10,259 nt of DNA from an uncultured Erysipelotrichaceae bacterium (GCA_900314345.1 OMUX01000287.1:1-10259); one strand, 5' to 3'; positions 1 to 6,751 are shown, numbered from the stretch's first letter. Made by a program: numbers and translations. The notes: generated from the letters alone by a model not told the origin.

Positions 1-314
1 GACGGGTTAGGAAAAAGAACCTTTATATAGTTCGTTTTCACAGGCAGAATCCTTGCGGCTTCAACAGTTTGATCTCTTACAATGTAAAGAATCATATACG
101 CTTTGTAATGTATGAAGTAGACACCGCTGAATAATCCACGGTAAAACAAAGGACTTCCGGATCGAGGAAAACTCTGCTTTTTCTTGAAGGCATTCATGAT
201 GCCGTCTATGTAGCTGTCTGCTGTATTCATGTCAGCAGAAACTTCATAAATATCATTCCAGATTTTTAAGAGATCGTATTGCGCTGCATCGGAATACACG
301 ATCTGATATCTCAT
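1..314 (-). CDS. RelE/ParE-family toxin, 3' end cut by window
   Basis: Translation from the ATG at 314-312 gives 104 residues (MRYQIVYSDAAQYDLLKIWN...) with no stop before the window edge, so the last few residues are missing. The fold-specific pattern of RelE/ParE toxins is visible: an N-terminal beta strand (YQIVYSDAA), two amphipathic helices (about residues 12-47), then the strand-rich C-terminal half with YRGLFSGVYFIHY, YMILYIVRD and VEAARILPVK (about 58-93). Members of this family poison translation (RelE) or gyrase (ParE); the sequence alone does not decide which. The start overlaps the antitoxin stop by ATGA and is preceded by AGGAGA, so the two are co-translated in the usual antitoxin-first order. 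Around 100-110 residues is normal, so little is missing. Confidence 0.82.
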   Translation of the reverse strand, partial: MRYQIVYSDAAQYDLLKIWNDIYEVSADMNTADSYIDGIMNAFKKKQSFPRSGSPLFYRGLFSGVYFIHYKAYMILYIVRDQTVEAARILPVKTNYIKVLFPNP

Positions 315-583
315 TTGTCTCTCCTGGTATTTCTGCGCAGAAAGTCACGGACTTCCTCTTCTGTATACCATCCCTTCTCATCGCCTGAGCGGATACCTGC
401 ATTGATCTCGCAGAAAAGCTGTATCATTGCTTCGGATTTCTGAAAGTATTCCTCGTCTTTGATGTCATGAATTGCATATGCACCGCGGCCGTTTTTTGTC
501 AGATATACCGGTTCGGATTCATGGACTTCATCCAGTACTGTGCCATAATTCCTGAGATCGGAAACTGGTTTGATTTTTGACAT
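311..583 (-). CDS. Phd/YefM-family antitoxin
   Basis: A 90-residue protein. Its N-terminal half (IKPVSDLRNY, then VYLTKNGRGAYAI at about residues 26-38) is the classic Phd/YefM DNA-binding domain. The C-terminal half is charged and probably disordered (EEEVRDFLRRNTRRDK), the type of segment that wraps and neutralises the toxin. The ATG has a strong ribosome binding site, AAAGGAGG, seven bases upstream. It is first in a two-gene operon with the RelE/ParE toxin (ATGA overlap). From the family, it should repress its own promoter alone and more tightly with the toxin; the repeated motif over the promoter at 604-649 fits that. Confidence 0.88.
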   Translation of the reverse strand: MSKIKPVSDLRNYGTVLDEVHESEPVYLTKNGRGAYAIHDIKDEEYFQKSEAMIQLFCEINAGIRSGDEKGWYTEEEVRDFLRRNTRRDK

Positions 584-603
584 GTAGTATCCTCCTTTGA
601 AGC

Positions 604-649
604 AGAATAATTATTTTTTTGATGAACAGCAAGAATAATTCGAATAATT
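604..649 (-). promoter_or_regulatory. Toxin-antitoxin promoter with GAATAATT operator repeats
   Basis: On the minus strand, TTGCTG (632-627) and TATTCT (609-604) are 17 bp apart, a fair sigma-A promoter about 20 bases before the antitoxin start. GAATAATT (plus-strand reading) occurs three times: 605-612 over the -10, 633-640 touching the -35, and 642-649. The last two form a near-perfect inverted repeat around the CG at 641-642, because the motif is nearly self-complementary. The arrangement suits autorepression by the Phd/YefM protein. The function is inferred from position. Confidence 0.55.
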
Positions 650-668
650 TTACGAAAAACGTTTTCCG

Positions 669-693
669 CATTTCGACTGAGACATTCGAAATG
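669..693. repeat. Inverted repeat in divergent intergenic region
   Basis: CATTTCG (669-675) and CGAAATG (687-693) form a perfect 7-bp inverted repeat with an 11-base spacer, between the toxin-antitoxin promoter and the metallophosphoesterase gene. There is no T-run, so it does not look like a terminator. It may be an operator for the downstream gene or chance. The rest of 650-755 shows no other feature I can support. Confidence 0.3.
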
Positions 694-755
694 TGAAAAG
701 AATACAGAGGGCTTTCAAAACATAAATTTCTTCTTGCCGTGCTAAGATTGCAGCT

Positions 756-2009
756 ATGAAGAAACGGATTCCTTTGCTTGTCGTGATGCTTGTATGCAGT
801 CTGCTGACAGGCTGTGTGAAGAATGAAGAAGAGGCTGCTGCAGGTGCAGAACCTCTGCGCATTGTCATTGCAAGCGACACCCACTATATCTCACAGCAGC
901 TGACAGATAACGGTCTGTACTTTCAGAGAATGATGGAGAATGCGGACGGCAAGATCACGGAATACTGTGAGCCTTTGATGGAAGGCTTTGTGGAGCAGGT
1001 CATTGAAGAAAAACCGGATGCGGTCATTCTTTCCGGCGATCTTTCCTTCAACGGCGCAAAGCTTTCCCATGAAGATCTTGCGGTGAAGCTGTCAAGGATT
1101 GAAGATGCCGGTATTCCTGTCTATGTGATTCCCGGCAATCATGACATTGAAAGCGGACTTGCCTATTCCTTCTGTCAAGGTACTTACAGCAAAGCTGAGG
1201 AAACAAGCCAGAAGGACTTTGAAGAGATCTACAGTGGCTTCGGATACTGCGAAGCTTTGAACCGGGATGAGGCATCCTTGAGCTATACGGTGGATCTCAA
1301 TGATCAGGTGCGTCTGCTCATGGTGGACTGCAATACGCCGGAGGAACCAGGGCTGATTAAAACAGAAACACTCGCATGGATTGAAGGACAGCTGAAACAG
1401 GCAGAGAAGGATGGAAAATATGTGCTGGCAGTCAGCCATCAGAATCTCCTGCAGCACAGCTCTGTACTGGCCTATGGCTTTGTCATGGGAAACAATAAGA
1501 AGCTTCTGAAACTGTATGAGAAGTATCCGGTGATCTGTAATCTTTCCGGACACATGCATATCCAGCATGTACAGAAAGCAGACAGCGGCTTCACGGAGAT
1601 TGCGACATCATCACTTTCTGTGTCTCCGGATCAGTACGGCATCATGGAGATCAAAGGGAGCACTGCCGCCTACCATACGGAACCGGTGGATATGAAGAAA
1701 TGGGCTGCAGAACATAATCCGGATCTCGTGGATTTTGCGGGCATGTCTGAACGGTATTTCAAGCGGATCTCTGCGGAGAAATCGCTGCAGGAGCTGGATA
1801 GCGCGGACAATGCACAGGAAATGGCAGACTGGGCGGCAGACATCAATGCATGCTATTTCGCTGGAAGAATGGATCAGGCAGAATGGAATGATGCACTGTA
1901 TCAGGAATGGGAGAAGACGGACTCCTTCTTCGGCATGTATCTGACAAGCCTCAAGAAAGAAGGACCGGTCAATCAGAACACTGCGGTCATCTCCTTTGCA
2001 GGAAAATAA
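756..2009 (+). CDS. Metallophosphoesterase lipoprotein (calcineurin-like)
   Basis: A 417-residue protein. Residues 1-20 are a lipoprotein signal (MKKR, hydrophobic core, lipobox LLTGC with Cys20), so the mature protein should be anchored on the outer face of the membrane. The metallophosphoesterase metal-site motifs follow in order: SDTH (40-43), SGDLSFNG (93-100), GNHD (127-130), SHQ (227-229) and GHMH (265-268). All metal ligands appear present, so it should be an active two-metal phosphatase or phosphodiesterase. The substrate cannot be read from the sequence. The C-terminal 120 residues after the catalytic core are not recognised. No Shine-Dalgarno is seen before the ATG. TAAGAT (743-748) lies seven bases upstream and could be a -10 giving a near-leaderless mRNA, but no -35 is clear. 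It is followed at 82 bases by a PAP2 phosphatase in the same direction. Confidence 0.85.
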   Translation: MKKRIPLLVVMLVCSLLTGCVKNEEEAAAGAEPLRIVIASDTHYISQQLTDNGLYFQRMMENADGKITEYCEPLMEGFVEQVIEEKPDAVILSGDLSFNGAKLSHEDLAVKLSRIEDAGIPVYVIPGNHDIESGLAYSFCQGTYSKAEETSQKDFEEIYSGFGYCEALNRDEASLSYTVDLNDQVRLLMVDCNTPEEPGLIKTETLAWIEGQLKQAEKDGKYVLAVSHQNLLQHSSVLAYGFVMGNNKKLLKLYEKYPVICNLSGHMHIQHVQKADSGFTEIATSSLSVSPDQYGIMEIKGSTAAYHTEPVDMKKWAAEHNPDLVDFAGMSERYFKRISAEKSLQELDSADNAQEMADWAADINACYFAGRMDQAEWNDALYQEWEKTDSFFGMYLTSLKKEGPVNQNTAVISFAGK

Positions 2010-2019
2010 GACACATTGC

Positions 2020-2037
2020 CTGCAATGTTGATTGCAG
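2020..2037 (+). other. Small hairpin between phosphatase genes
   Basis: CTGCAAT and ATTGCAG pair perfectly (7 bp) around a GTTG loop, followed by AATGTTTTA. It could be a weak terminator or a processing site partly separating the lipoprotein gene from the PAP2 gene. The T-run is short and offset, so strong termination is not expected. Confidence 0.3.
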
Positions 2038-2091
2038 AATGTTTTACGTGGATTTAACATTGCCTTGGAATCAGTTCTGAGGGGATGTTGT

Positions 2092-3027
2092 ATGGACTTA
2101 TCATATCTGCTGTGGCTGCAGAATCTGCGGCAGGCAAGTGCAGTGCTGGAAAAGCTCTTTGCAGGGATTTCCGCCTTTGCGGTGAATCCTGCAACGATGT
2201 TAATTGTGTTTCTTATCTACTGGTGTCTGGACCGTGTGCAGGGCATTGAGATTCTTTCCTGCTTTACGTTCGGCCAGTATGTAAACAACACGATCAAGCT
2301 GACCGCCTGTGTCTACCGGCCATGGATCCGCTCTTCTGCCATTGTGCCAAGTGCCCTGGCAGTGGACGGGGCAACGGGTTACTCCTTTCCAAGCGGCCAT
2401 ACCCAGATGGCGGCGAGCACCTACGGGGTGATCGGAAAACAGGAGAAGAAGCACAAGGCGATCCGCTGGATCTGCTGGATTTTCGCTGCACTGGTCGCCT
2501 TCTCAAGGAACTTCCTTGGCGTGCATACACCGCAGGATGTGCTGGCTGCTTTGCTGGAAGCTGTTGTTCTCTGGAATCTTCTGCAGTGGTTTGAACGGAA
2601 GTATGTTCAGGACCCTTCCAGAGGAAGGAGATGGATATTGCTTGCGTCTCTTCTGTGTTTTGCGACAGTGCTGTACTATCTGTTCAAGTCCTATCCCATG
2701 GACTATGAAAACGGGATGCTTGTCGTGGATCCGGAAGAGATGCAGATTGACGGCTTTGGCTCTGTCGGTATGTTCCTGGGATTCACACTCGGCTGGCGGA
2801 TGGAGCGGAAGTATGTACGGTTTGAAAACTGCACCGGTGTAATGCAGGCAGTCATCCGCATTCTCTGCGGCATCCTTGCAGTCGGTGCCGTGACACTTGC
2901 CGTTCATGAACTGAAGCCGCTGTTTGATCCGAGATGGTACAAGCTGACGGAGCACTTCCTGCAGATCTTTGCCGGGATGTTCTTAACACCATTGTTGTTC
3001 CATGCAGTGGAGAACCGTAAAAAGTAA
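2092..3027 (+). CDS. PAP2-family membrane phosphatase
   Basis: A 311-residue integral membrane protein with the full three-part PAP2 signature: K69-x6-R76-P77, P100-S-G-H103, and S138-R139-x5-H145-x3-D149. His145 is the expected nucleophile and His103 the acid. Hydrophobic segments at about 25-46, 52-68, 105-116, 124-141, 150-166, 181-198, 223-236, 251-271 and 288-304 suggest a polytopic protein; the two or three after residue 180 go beyond the core domain. Family members dephosphorylate phosphatidate, undecaprenyl pyrophosphate or related lipid phosphates at the outer membrane face; which one is not readable here. The start at 2092 is preferred because GAGGGG (2079-2084) lies seven bases upstream. 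An in-frame ATG at 2032 has no ribosome site and would add 20 atypical residues. Confidence 0.85.
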   Translation: MDLSYLLWLQNLRQASAVLEKLFAGISAFAVNPATMLIVFLIYWCLDRVQGIEILSCFTFGQYVNNTIKLTACVYRPWIRSSAIVPSALAVDGATGYSFPSGHTQMAASTYGVIGKQEKKHKAIRWICWIFAALVAFSRNFLGVHTPQDVLAALLEAVVLWNLLQWFERKYVQDPSRGRRWILLASLLCFATVLYYLFKSYPMDYENGMLVVDPEEMQIDGFGSVGMFLGFTLGWRMERKYVRFENCTGVMQAVIRILCGILAVGAVTLAVHELKPLFDPRWYKLTEHFLQIFAGMFLTPLLFHAVENRKK

Positions 3028-3036
3028 TCGGAAAAA

Positions 3037-3071
3037 GAAAGAACGCAGAGCTGAATCTTCTGCGCTCTTTT
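3037..3071. terminator. Bidirectional intrinsic terminator
   Basis: The arms 3037-3049 and 3059-3071 pair over 12 bp with one A-C mismatch (3043/3065) and a nine-base loop. The plus strand ends in TCTTTT, and the minus strand continues into CTTTTTCC, so it can stop transcription from both the PAP2 gene and the convergent NAD(P)HX repair gene, whose stop codon it touches. Confidence 0.7.
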
Positions 3072-4537
3072 CAGAATCCATGCTGTTTGAAATATGCATC
3101 CATCAGGGATGGGTATTCCTCCAGGGAGAACCCCTGGATGGAATGTTTCTCTGTGCCAAGCTCGGAGAGTTTTCCATGGATCCAGACAGCCATGCATACA
3201 GCAGTCCATACATCGCTTGTCATGGTGAGCAATGCGGCCATGATGCCGGTGAGGACATCACCGCTGCCTGCCTGGGCAAGTGCCTGGTTTCCGGTCTGGT
3301 TGATATAGATATCCCCGGACGGGGATGCCACAACGGTGTGGGGATCCTTGAGGACAACAATCACACCGTTTTCCCTTGCAAATTTCTTCAGGACATTGAA
3401 CCGGTCCGCAAGGATCACTTCTGTTGGAAGGCCGGAGAGATCACTGAACTCACCGATGTGCGGTGTCAGGATGACAGGGGAATGGGCAAAGCGGAGCACC
3501 CAGGTGTTGTGCTTCAGAAGCCTTAAGGCTTCCGCATCCAGCACCACAGGACCTGTGGCATTCTGCAATACCAGATCCAGGATGTCTTCCTTCCTGTCCA
3601 TGTATACACAGCCGGAACCGAAGGCTGTGGCCTTTGCACTGTGAACAAGCGGTTCCAGTACTTCATGCCATGATTCATGGCCGAAGGGATGGAACACCGG
3701 GGTAATGAAATGCGATGCCACAATGGGATACACTTCATCCGGCAGGGCACTTTCAATGTAGGAGGCACCCATGGTCTTCGCACCCAGGATGTTCAGACAG
3801 GCAGCCCCTGCCATGCCATAGCTTCCTGATATCAGCAATGTCTTTCCATAGGTACCTTTATAGGCATTGTCATTCTTCTTCGGGAAATGCGCGAAGAAGG
3901 AATCTTCATCCATCTCCGTATACGTTGTACCCTTATCATGCGGGAGATTCAGGGAGACAAGCTCCACCCGGTCAAACATGTGATGATCCTTGTACATCAC
4001 ATGGAACGGCTTACAGCAGTCAATGGCATAGGTGATGGTGGAATGCAGGGCACCGGTATGTGTTCTTCCTGTATCACATTCACAGCCGCTGTTGACATCC
4101 ACGGCATACACAGGTTTTCCGGAAGCGGAGACCTTGCGGAAGAGATTCTTCATATCAGAAGACAATGATCCATGATAGCCGAATCCATAGACGGCATCGA
4201 CCACTGCATCACACTGTGTTAATACAGCATCAATGTCTTCAGCCTTGATGATGCACTTCTTCGGAAGCCTGCGGTGCATGGCTTTCGCAGCAGGTGTGAC
4301 AGGTTTCCCGTCTGCCAAGCATACATGTACGTGGTACTGTTTTGATAACAAACGGGCAATGACAAAGCCATCTCCGCCGTTGTTTCCCTTGCCGCAGAGG
4401 ATCAGGATGTCACTGCCTTCTTTGATTTCCTTCTTCAATGCATCTGCGATTGCAGTGCCTGCACGCTCCATCAGTTCATTGACGCTGATGCCTGAAGCCT
4501 GTTCGATTTCCTTCATTCCTTCAGAGTCGATGATCAT
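3071..4537 (-). CDS. nnr: Bifunctional NAD(P)H-hydrate epimerase / ADP-dependent NAD(P)HX dehydratase
   Basis: A 488-residue protein that repairs hydrated NADH and NADPH. The N-terminal domain epimerises R-NAD(P)HX to S; the C-terminal domain dehydrates S-NAD(P)HX using ADP. Epimerase signs: the N-terminal IIDSEGMKEIEQ, LMERAG, CGKGNNGGDGFVIAR (about 49-62), VVDAVYGFG (112-120), and AVDVNSGCE (145-153), where most relatives have DIPSG. Dehydratase signs: NAYKGTYGKTLLISGS (224-239), VVLDAEAL (331-338), ILTPHIGEF (356-364), and the catalytic loop AGSGDVLTGI (423-432). The start at 4537 gives the usual family N-terminus and sits downstream of a possible promoter. An in-frame TTG at 4588 would add 17 residues unlike the family, and its TTG is better read as part of the -35. 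The protein is a housekeeping enzyme with no functional link to its neighbours. Confidence 0.9.
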   Translation of the reverse strand: MIIDSEGMKEIEQASGISVNELMERAGTAIADALKKEIKEGSDILILCGKGNNGGDGFVIARLLSKQYHVHVCLADGKPVTPAAKAMHRRLPKKCIIKAEDIDAVLTQCDAVVDAVYGFGYHGSLSSDMKNLFRKVSASGKPVYAVDVNSGCECDTGRTHTGALHSTITYAIDCCKPFHVMYKDHHMFDRVELVSLNLPHDKGTTYTEMDEDSFFAHFPKKNDNAYKGTYGKTLLISGSYGMAGAACLNILGAKTMGASYIESALPDEVYPIVASHFITPVFHPFGHESWHEVLEPLVHSAKATAFGSGCVYMDRKEDILDLVLQNATGPVVLDAEALRLLKHNTWVLRFAHSPVILTPHIGEFSDLSGLPTEVILADRFNVLKKFARENGVIVVLKDPHTVVASPSGDIYINQTGNQALAQAGSGDVLTGIMAALLTMTSDVWTAVCMAVWIHGKLSELGTEKHSIQGFSLEEYPSLMDAYFKQHGF

Positions 4538-4559
4538 GTCTGCCTGCTTTCTGCATAAC

Positions 4560-4588
4560 AGTTTAACAGTACCTTCGTTAAGCCGCAA
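4560..4588 (-). promoter_or_regulatory. Possible promoter of the NAD(P)HX repair gene
   Basis: On the minus strand TTGCGG (4588-4583) and TAAACT (4565-4560) are exactly 17 bp apart. The start would fall near 4553 and leave a short 5' end before the ATG at 4537. Both hexamers are imperfect (3/6 and 4/6). Confidence 0.4.
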
Positions 4589-4616
4589 GAATATGCCTTT
4601 TTCTTTATCATTGTGC

Positions 4617-4650
4617 TACAATGGCAAAGAAGTGAAGACTTCATAGGAGG
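4617..4650 (+). promoter_or_regulatory. -10 element and ribosome site of the Lys-rich protein gene
   Basis: TACAAT (4617-4622) is a good -10, but the region 16-18 bases upstream (TGCCTT) is a weak -35. AGGAGG (4645-4650) lies nine bases before the ATG at 4660 and fixes that start. GAAGT/ACTTC (4630-4643) could form a small hairpin just before the ribosome site. Confidence 0.45.
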
Positions 4651-4659
4651 ATTGCGATT

Positions 4660-5289
4660 ATGCCAGTAAAGAAGAAGGCTGGAACAACGACAACCGTAAA
4701 GACGGAAAAGGCTGAAAAAGCTACCGAGAAGAAGCCTGCTGTGAAGAAGGCTGCTGCGAAGAAGCCTGCGGCTGAGAAGAAGGCTGAACCTGAAGTCAAG
4801 AAGGCAGAAGCTGTCAAGGCTGAGTCGGAAGTCAAGAAGGCACCTGCCAAGAAGCCTGCCGCAAAGAAGGCTCCTGCTAAGAAGGCCGCTGCACCGGCTG
4901 AGAAGAAGCCTGCTGAAAAGAAGGCTGCAGTCAAGAAGCCCGCTGCCAAGAAGGCACCGGCAAAGAAGGCTGCACCGAAGGCTGAAGAGAAGAAGCCTGA
5001 GACACCGAAGAAGACTTTCCAGACATACAAGGATGTCATCAACTGGAAGAAGTGGGAAGCACATAACATGAACTGGCTCTACATCGAGGTCAATGCCGGC
5101 GATCTGCTGGATGAGCTCGAAAGAGGAGCTGATAACATCGAGACATGCGCAAGTGCTGTTCTGGACTGCATGCTCGAAGGTGATGGCTTCATCAATGATC
5201 CGGAGAACAGAATCTCCCGTGATCTGACAGTCCGCTACTACTGCGACAACCTCTCTGAGGACCGCAGGAAGTGGTCTGATGTGAACTGA
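4660..5289 (+). CDS. Histone H1-like Lys/Ala/Pro-rich protein with C-terminal domain
   Basis: A 209-residue protein in two parts. Residues 1-118 are low-complexity, built from variants of PAKKA, PAEKK and VKKA, with Lys, Ala, Pro and Glu nearly exclusively. This resembles the tails of eukaryotic histone H1 and of bacterial H1-like DNA-binding proteins, and it should be disordered and strongly basic. Residues 120-209 are a normal globular segment: TYKDVINWKKWEAHNMNWLY, VNAGDLLDEL, CASAVLDCMLEGD (163-175), then LTVRYYCDNLS. I do not recognise this domain with certainty. The pattern (GDL, Cys-rich helix, GD, LTVRYY strand) recalls a small domain that occurs alone in many Bacillota, but this is memory only. 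A nucleoid- or nucleic-acid-binding role through the tail is inference. A strong AGGAGG lies upstream and a terminator follows, so it is probably a single, well-expressed unit. Confidence 0.75.
   Translation: MPVKKKAGTTTTVKTEKAEKATEKKPAVKKAAAKKPAAEKKAEPEVKKAEAVKAESEVKKAPAKKPAAKKAPAKKAAAPAEKKPAEKKAAVKKPAAKKAPAKKAAPKAEEKKPETPKKTFQTYKDVINWKKWEAHNMNWLYIEVNAGDLLDELERGADNIETCASAVLDCMLEGDGFINDPENRISRDLTVRYYCDNLSEDRRKWSDVN
4678..5007 (+). repeat. Low-complexity AAG-rich coding repeats
   Basis: Degenerate repeats such as AAGAAGGCT, AAGAAGCCT and GCTGAGAAGAAG encode the Lys/Ala/Pro tail. Lysine is mostly AAG and rarely AAA. The repeats vary in unit length, which makes slippage and length variation between strains likely. 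Confidence 0.7.
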
Positions 5290-5306
5290 ATTATAAGAAC
5301 AGGTTC

Positions 5307-5350
5307 GAAAGGGAAGAAGGAGAGCTTACGGGTTCTCCTTCTTTTCTTTC
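5307..5350. terminator. Long bidirectional intrinsic terminator
   Basis: The arms 5307-5325 and 5332-5350 pair over 19 bp with three G-T wobbles around a six-base loop (TTACGG). The core AAGAAGGAGA/TCTCCTTCTT is perfect. Both strands read out through T-rich DNA (TTCTTTC on plus, CCCTTTC on minus). It ends the Lys-rich protein gene and also holds the stop codon of the convergent membrane protein gene in its loop. Confidence 0.75.
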
Positions 5351-5868
5351 TGCAGATATGCGGATGCCACGATGAATAAGAGCAGAAAGGCGTAGACCAG
5401 CTCACTGATACCGGATACCTTGCCTGCGGCTGCGGCAAGCAGAAGCACGGTAAGAATGCCGCAGATGCATATCGTTCTTAATTCTGGGCTATGGAATGAA
5501 ATCTGTAACAGAAGAACGGTGCAGATGACAAAGTCCGCATAAGCAAGAAGGACGTGCATGTTGGAAAGAACATCACTGCCGTTTCCTTTGTAGGGGAGGA
5601 TGAGCACGGCAAGGGAATCCAGGTACAGGATCATGTTCTCCAGATACCATTGCTTCCTTGAGACAAGCGGACAGACATGCCACAGCATCCAGACCAGATA
5701 CACTGCCACAGGGGCATTACAGAGAAGAAACAGGAGTCTTGTGTCCGGATCGTTGAGGATGACGGTGTAGTTGTACGCCATGCCTGTATACAGCAGAGGA
5801 ACTGCTGTCAGAAAAGGACATACCGCATAGCCAAGAACTTTGACTGCTTGTCTTGAAAAAGTGCGCAT
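5326..5868 (-). CDS. Six-helix integral membrane protein, unknown function
   Basis: A 180-residue hydrophobic protein with likely membrane spans at about 8-30, 44-67, 78-94, 102-124, 131-149 and 153-170, a short basic N-terminus (MRTFSRQAVK) and a charged end (LQKEKKENP). There is an acidic residue in span 3 (LYLDSLAVL) and another in span 4 (AYADFVI). I recognise no family. The start at 5868 is chosen because a perfect TATAAT (5880-5875) lies six bases upstream. An ATG at 5934 would lie beyond that promoter and overlap pheA. No Shine-Dalgarno precedes 5868, so the mRNA may be leaderless. It diverges from pheA by 33 bases and converges on the Lys-rich protein gene. Confidence 0.65.
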   Translation of the reverse strand: MRTFSRQAVKVLGYAVCPFLTAVPLLYTGMAYNYTVILNDPDTRLLFLLCNAPVAVYLVWMLWHVCPLVSRKQWYLENMILYLDSLAVLILPYKGNGSDVLSNMHVLLAYADFVICTVLLLQISFHSPELRTICICGILTVLLLAAAAGKVSGISELVYAFLLLFIVASAYLQKEKKENP

Positions 5869-5876
5869 ACTAGAAT
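5848..5876 (+). promoter_or_regulatory. pheA promoter
   Basis: TTGTCT (5848-5853) and TAGAAT (5871-5876) are 17 bp apart (4/6 and 5/6 matches). The start would be near 5883, giving a leader of about 20 bases that contains the ribosome site GGGAGG (5888-5893). The -10 overlaps that of the divergent membrane protein promoter. Confidence 0.55.
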
Positions 5877-5902
5877 TATAGGCATTCGGGAGGTCTTTCC
5901 AA
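5875..5902 (-). promoter_or_regulatory. Divergent promoter of the membrane protein gene
   Basis: On the minus strand TTGGAA (5902-5897) and a perfect TATAAT (5880-5875) are 16 bp apart. The expected start is at or next to the ATG at 5868. It overlaps the pheA promoter and ribosome site, so the two probably cannot be occupied at once. Confidence 0.5.
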
Positions 5903-6729
5903 TGGGCATCAAGGTCGGCTATCAGGGAAAACACGGTACATTCAGTGAGATTGCAGTCATGCGGTATTTTGAAGGACAGGACATTGAACAGAGGAATTAT
6001 CCCGGCTTTCCGCAGATCATGGATGACTGTGATGCAGGAGTTCTTGACTATGCCGTGTTGCCTGTGGAGAATACAACGACCGGTGTGATTTCAAGAACCT
6101 ATGATCTTTTCAAGGATCACCATGTCCATGCCGTAGGGGAGATCATTGTACCGATCCATGAAAACCTCATTGCAAGCCCCGGTACGAAAATCGAAGAGAT
6201 CACGGAAGTGTACAGCCATCCGGAAGCTTTGTCTCAGTGCCAGAAGTTCTTCCTGGCGCATCCTTCCATGAAGGCCATTGCCTATCAGGATACCGCAGCC
6301 GCTGTGAGTTATGTGAAGTCTGACAGCTCCCACACCAAGGCTGCCCTTGGCAGTGAGCTTGCCGGTGCATACTATGGCATGGAAACCCTGGCGGAGTGTG
6401 TGCAGGACAGCGATACCAACATGACAAGATTCCTTGTAGTTACTGCAAAGGAAGAAACAGTGCAGGATGCAGACAAGATCAGCACGATGCTGGTATTGAA
6501 ACATGAACCGGGCAGTCTCTATCATGCACTCGGCATTCTTGCCTATGCCGATATCAACATGCTCAAGCTGGAAAGCAGACCGATTGTCGGGGAACCGTTC
6601 CATTACATGTTCTATGTGGACTTCTCCGGAAACCTGGAGGATCCGATCGTCAAGGCTGCCATCAGTAAGCTGAAGGAACACAGCATTGAGATGCGCATCC
6701 TTGGAAACTACAAGGCGGCCAGGGTATGA
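5902..6729 (+). CDS. pheA: Prephenate dehydratase (monofunctional, with ACT domain)
   Basis: A 275-residue cytoplasmic enzyme that converts prephenate to phenylpyruvate, the committed step to phenylalanine. Catalytic-domain motifs: GYQGKHGTFSE (6-16), the LPVENTTTGVI loop (53-63), SHPEALSQC (105-113), and the hallmark NMTRFLVV with Thr175-Arg176-Phe177 (173-180). The C-terminal ACT domain (about 193-271) carries HEPGSLYHAL (201-210, where most have GAL) and LESRPIVGEPFHY (223-235); these two segments bind phenylalanine for feedback inhibition. There is no chorismate mutase domain, as is usual in Bacillota and unlike the enteric P-protein. GGGAGG eight bases upstream fixes the ATG. It is followed after 57 bases by the leader peptide of the aroB operon, so it is probably both a separate unit and a source of read-through into it. 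Confidence 0.95.
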   Translation: MGIKVGYQGKHGTFSEIAVMRYFEGQDIEQRNYPGFPQIMDDCDAGVLDYAVLPVENTTTGVISRTYDLFKDHHVHAVGEIIVPIHENLIASPGTKIEEITEVYSHPEALSQCQKFFLAHPSMKAIAYQDTAAAVSYVKSDSSHTKAALGSELAGAYYGMETLAECVQDSDTNMTRFLVVTAKEETVQDADKISTMLVLKHEPGSLYHALGILAYADINMLKLESRPIVGEPFHYMFYVDFSGNLEDPIVKAAISKLKEHSIEMRILGNYKAARV

Positions 6730-6751
6730 AACAACTTTCAGAAAATAATGC

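Noticed and set aside
2032..3027. Longer PAP2 protein starting at 2032
   Set aside because: No ribosome site before 2032, whereas GAGGGG is correctly placed for 2092.
3071..4588. TTG start at 4588 for the NAD(P)HX repair enzyme
   Set aside because: The added 17 residues do not match the family. The TTG forms a -35-like hexamer 17 bp before TAAACT, and ATG 4537 gives the normal N-terminus. Not fully excluded.
4534..5069. Minus-strand frames rich in Leu/Ser or Ala/Phe opposite the Lys-rich gene
   Set aside because: They are complements of the AAG-rich repeats. The composition follows from the repeat, not from a membrane protein gene.
5326..5934. Membrane protein starting at 5934
   Set aside because: This start is upstream of a perfect TATAAT and would overlap the pheA coding start; the added residues are hydrophilic and atypical.
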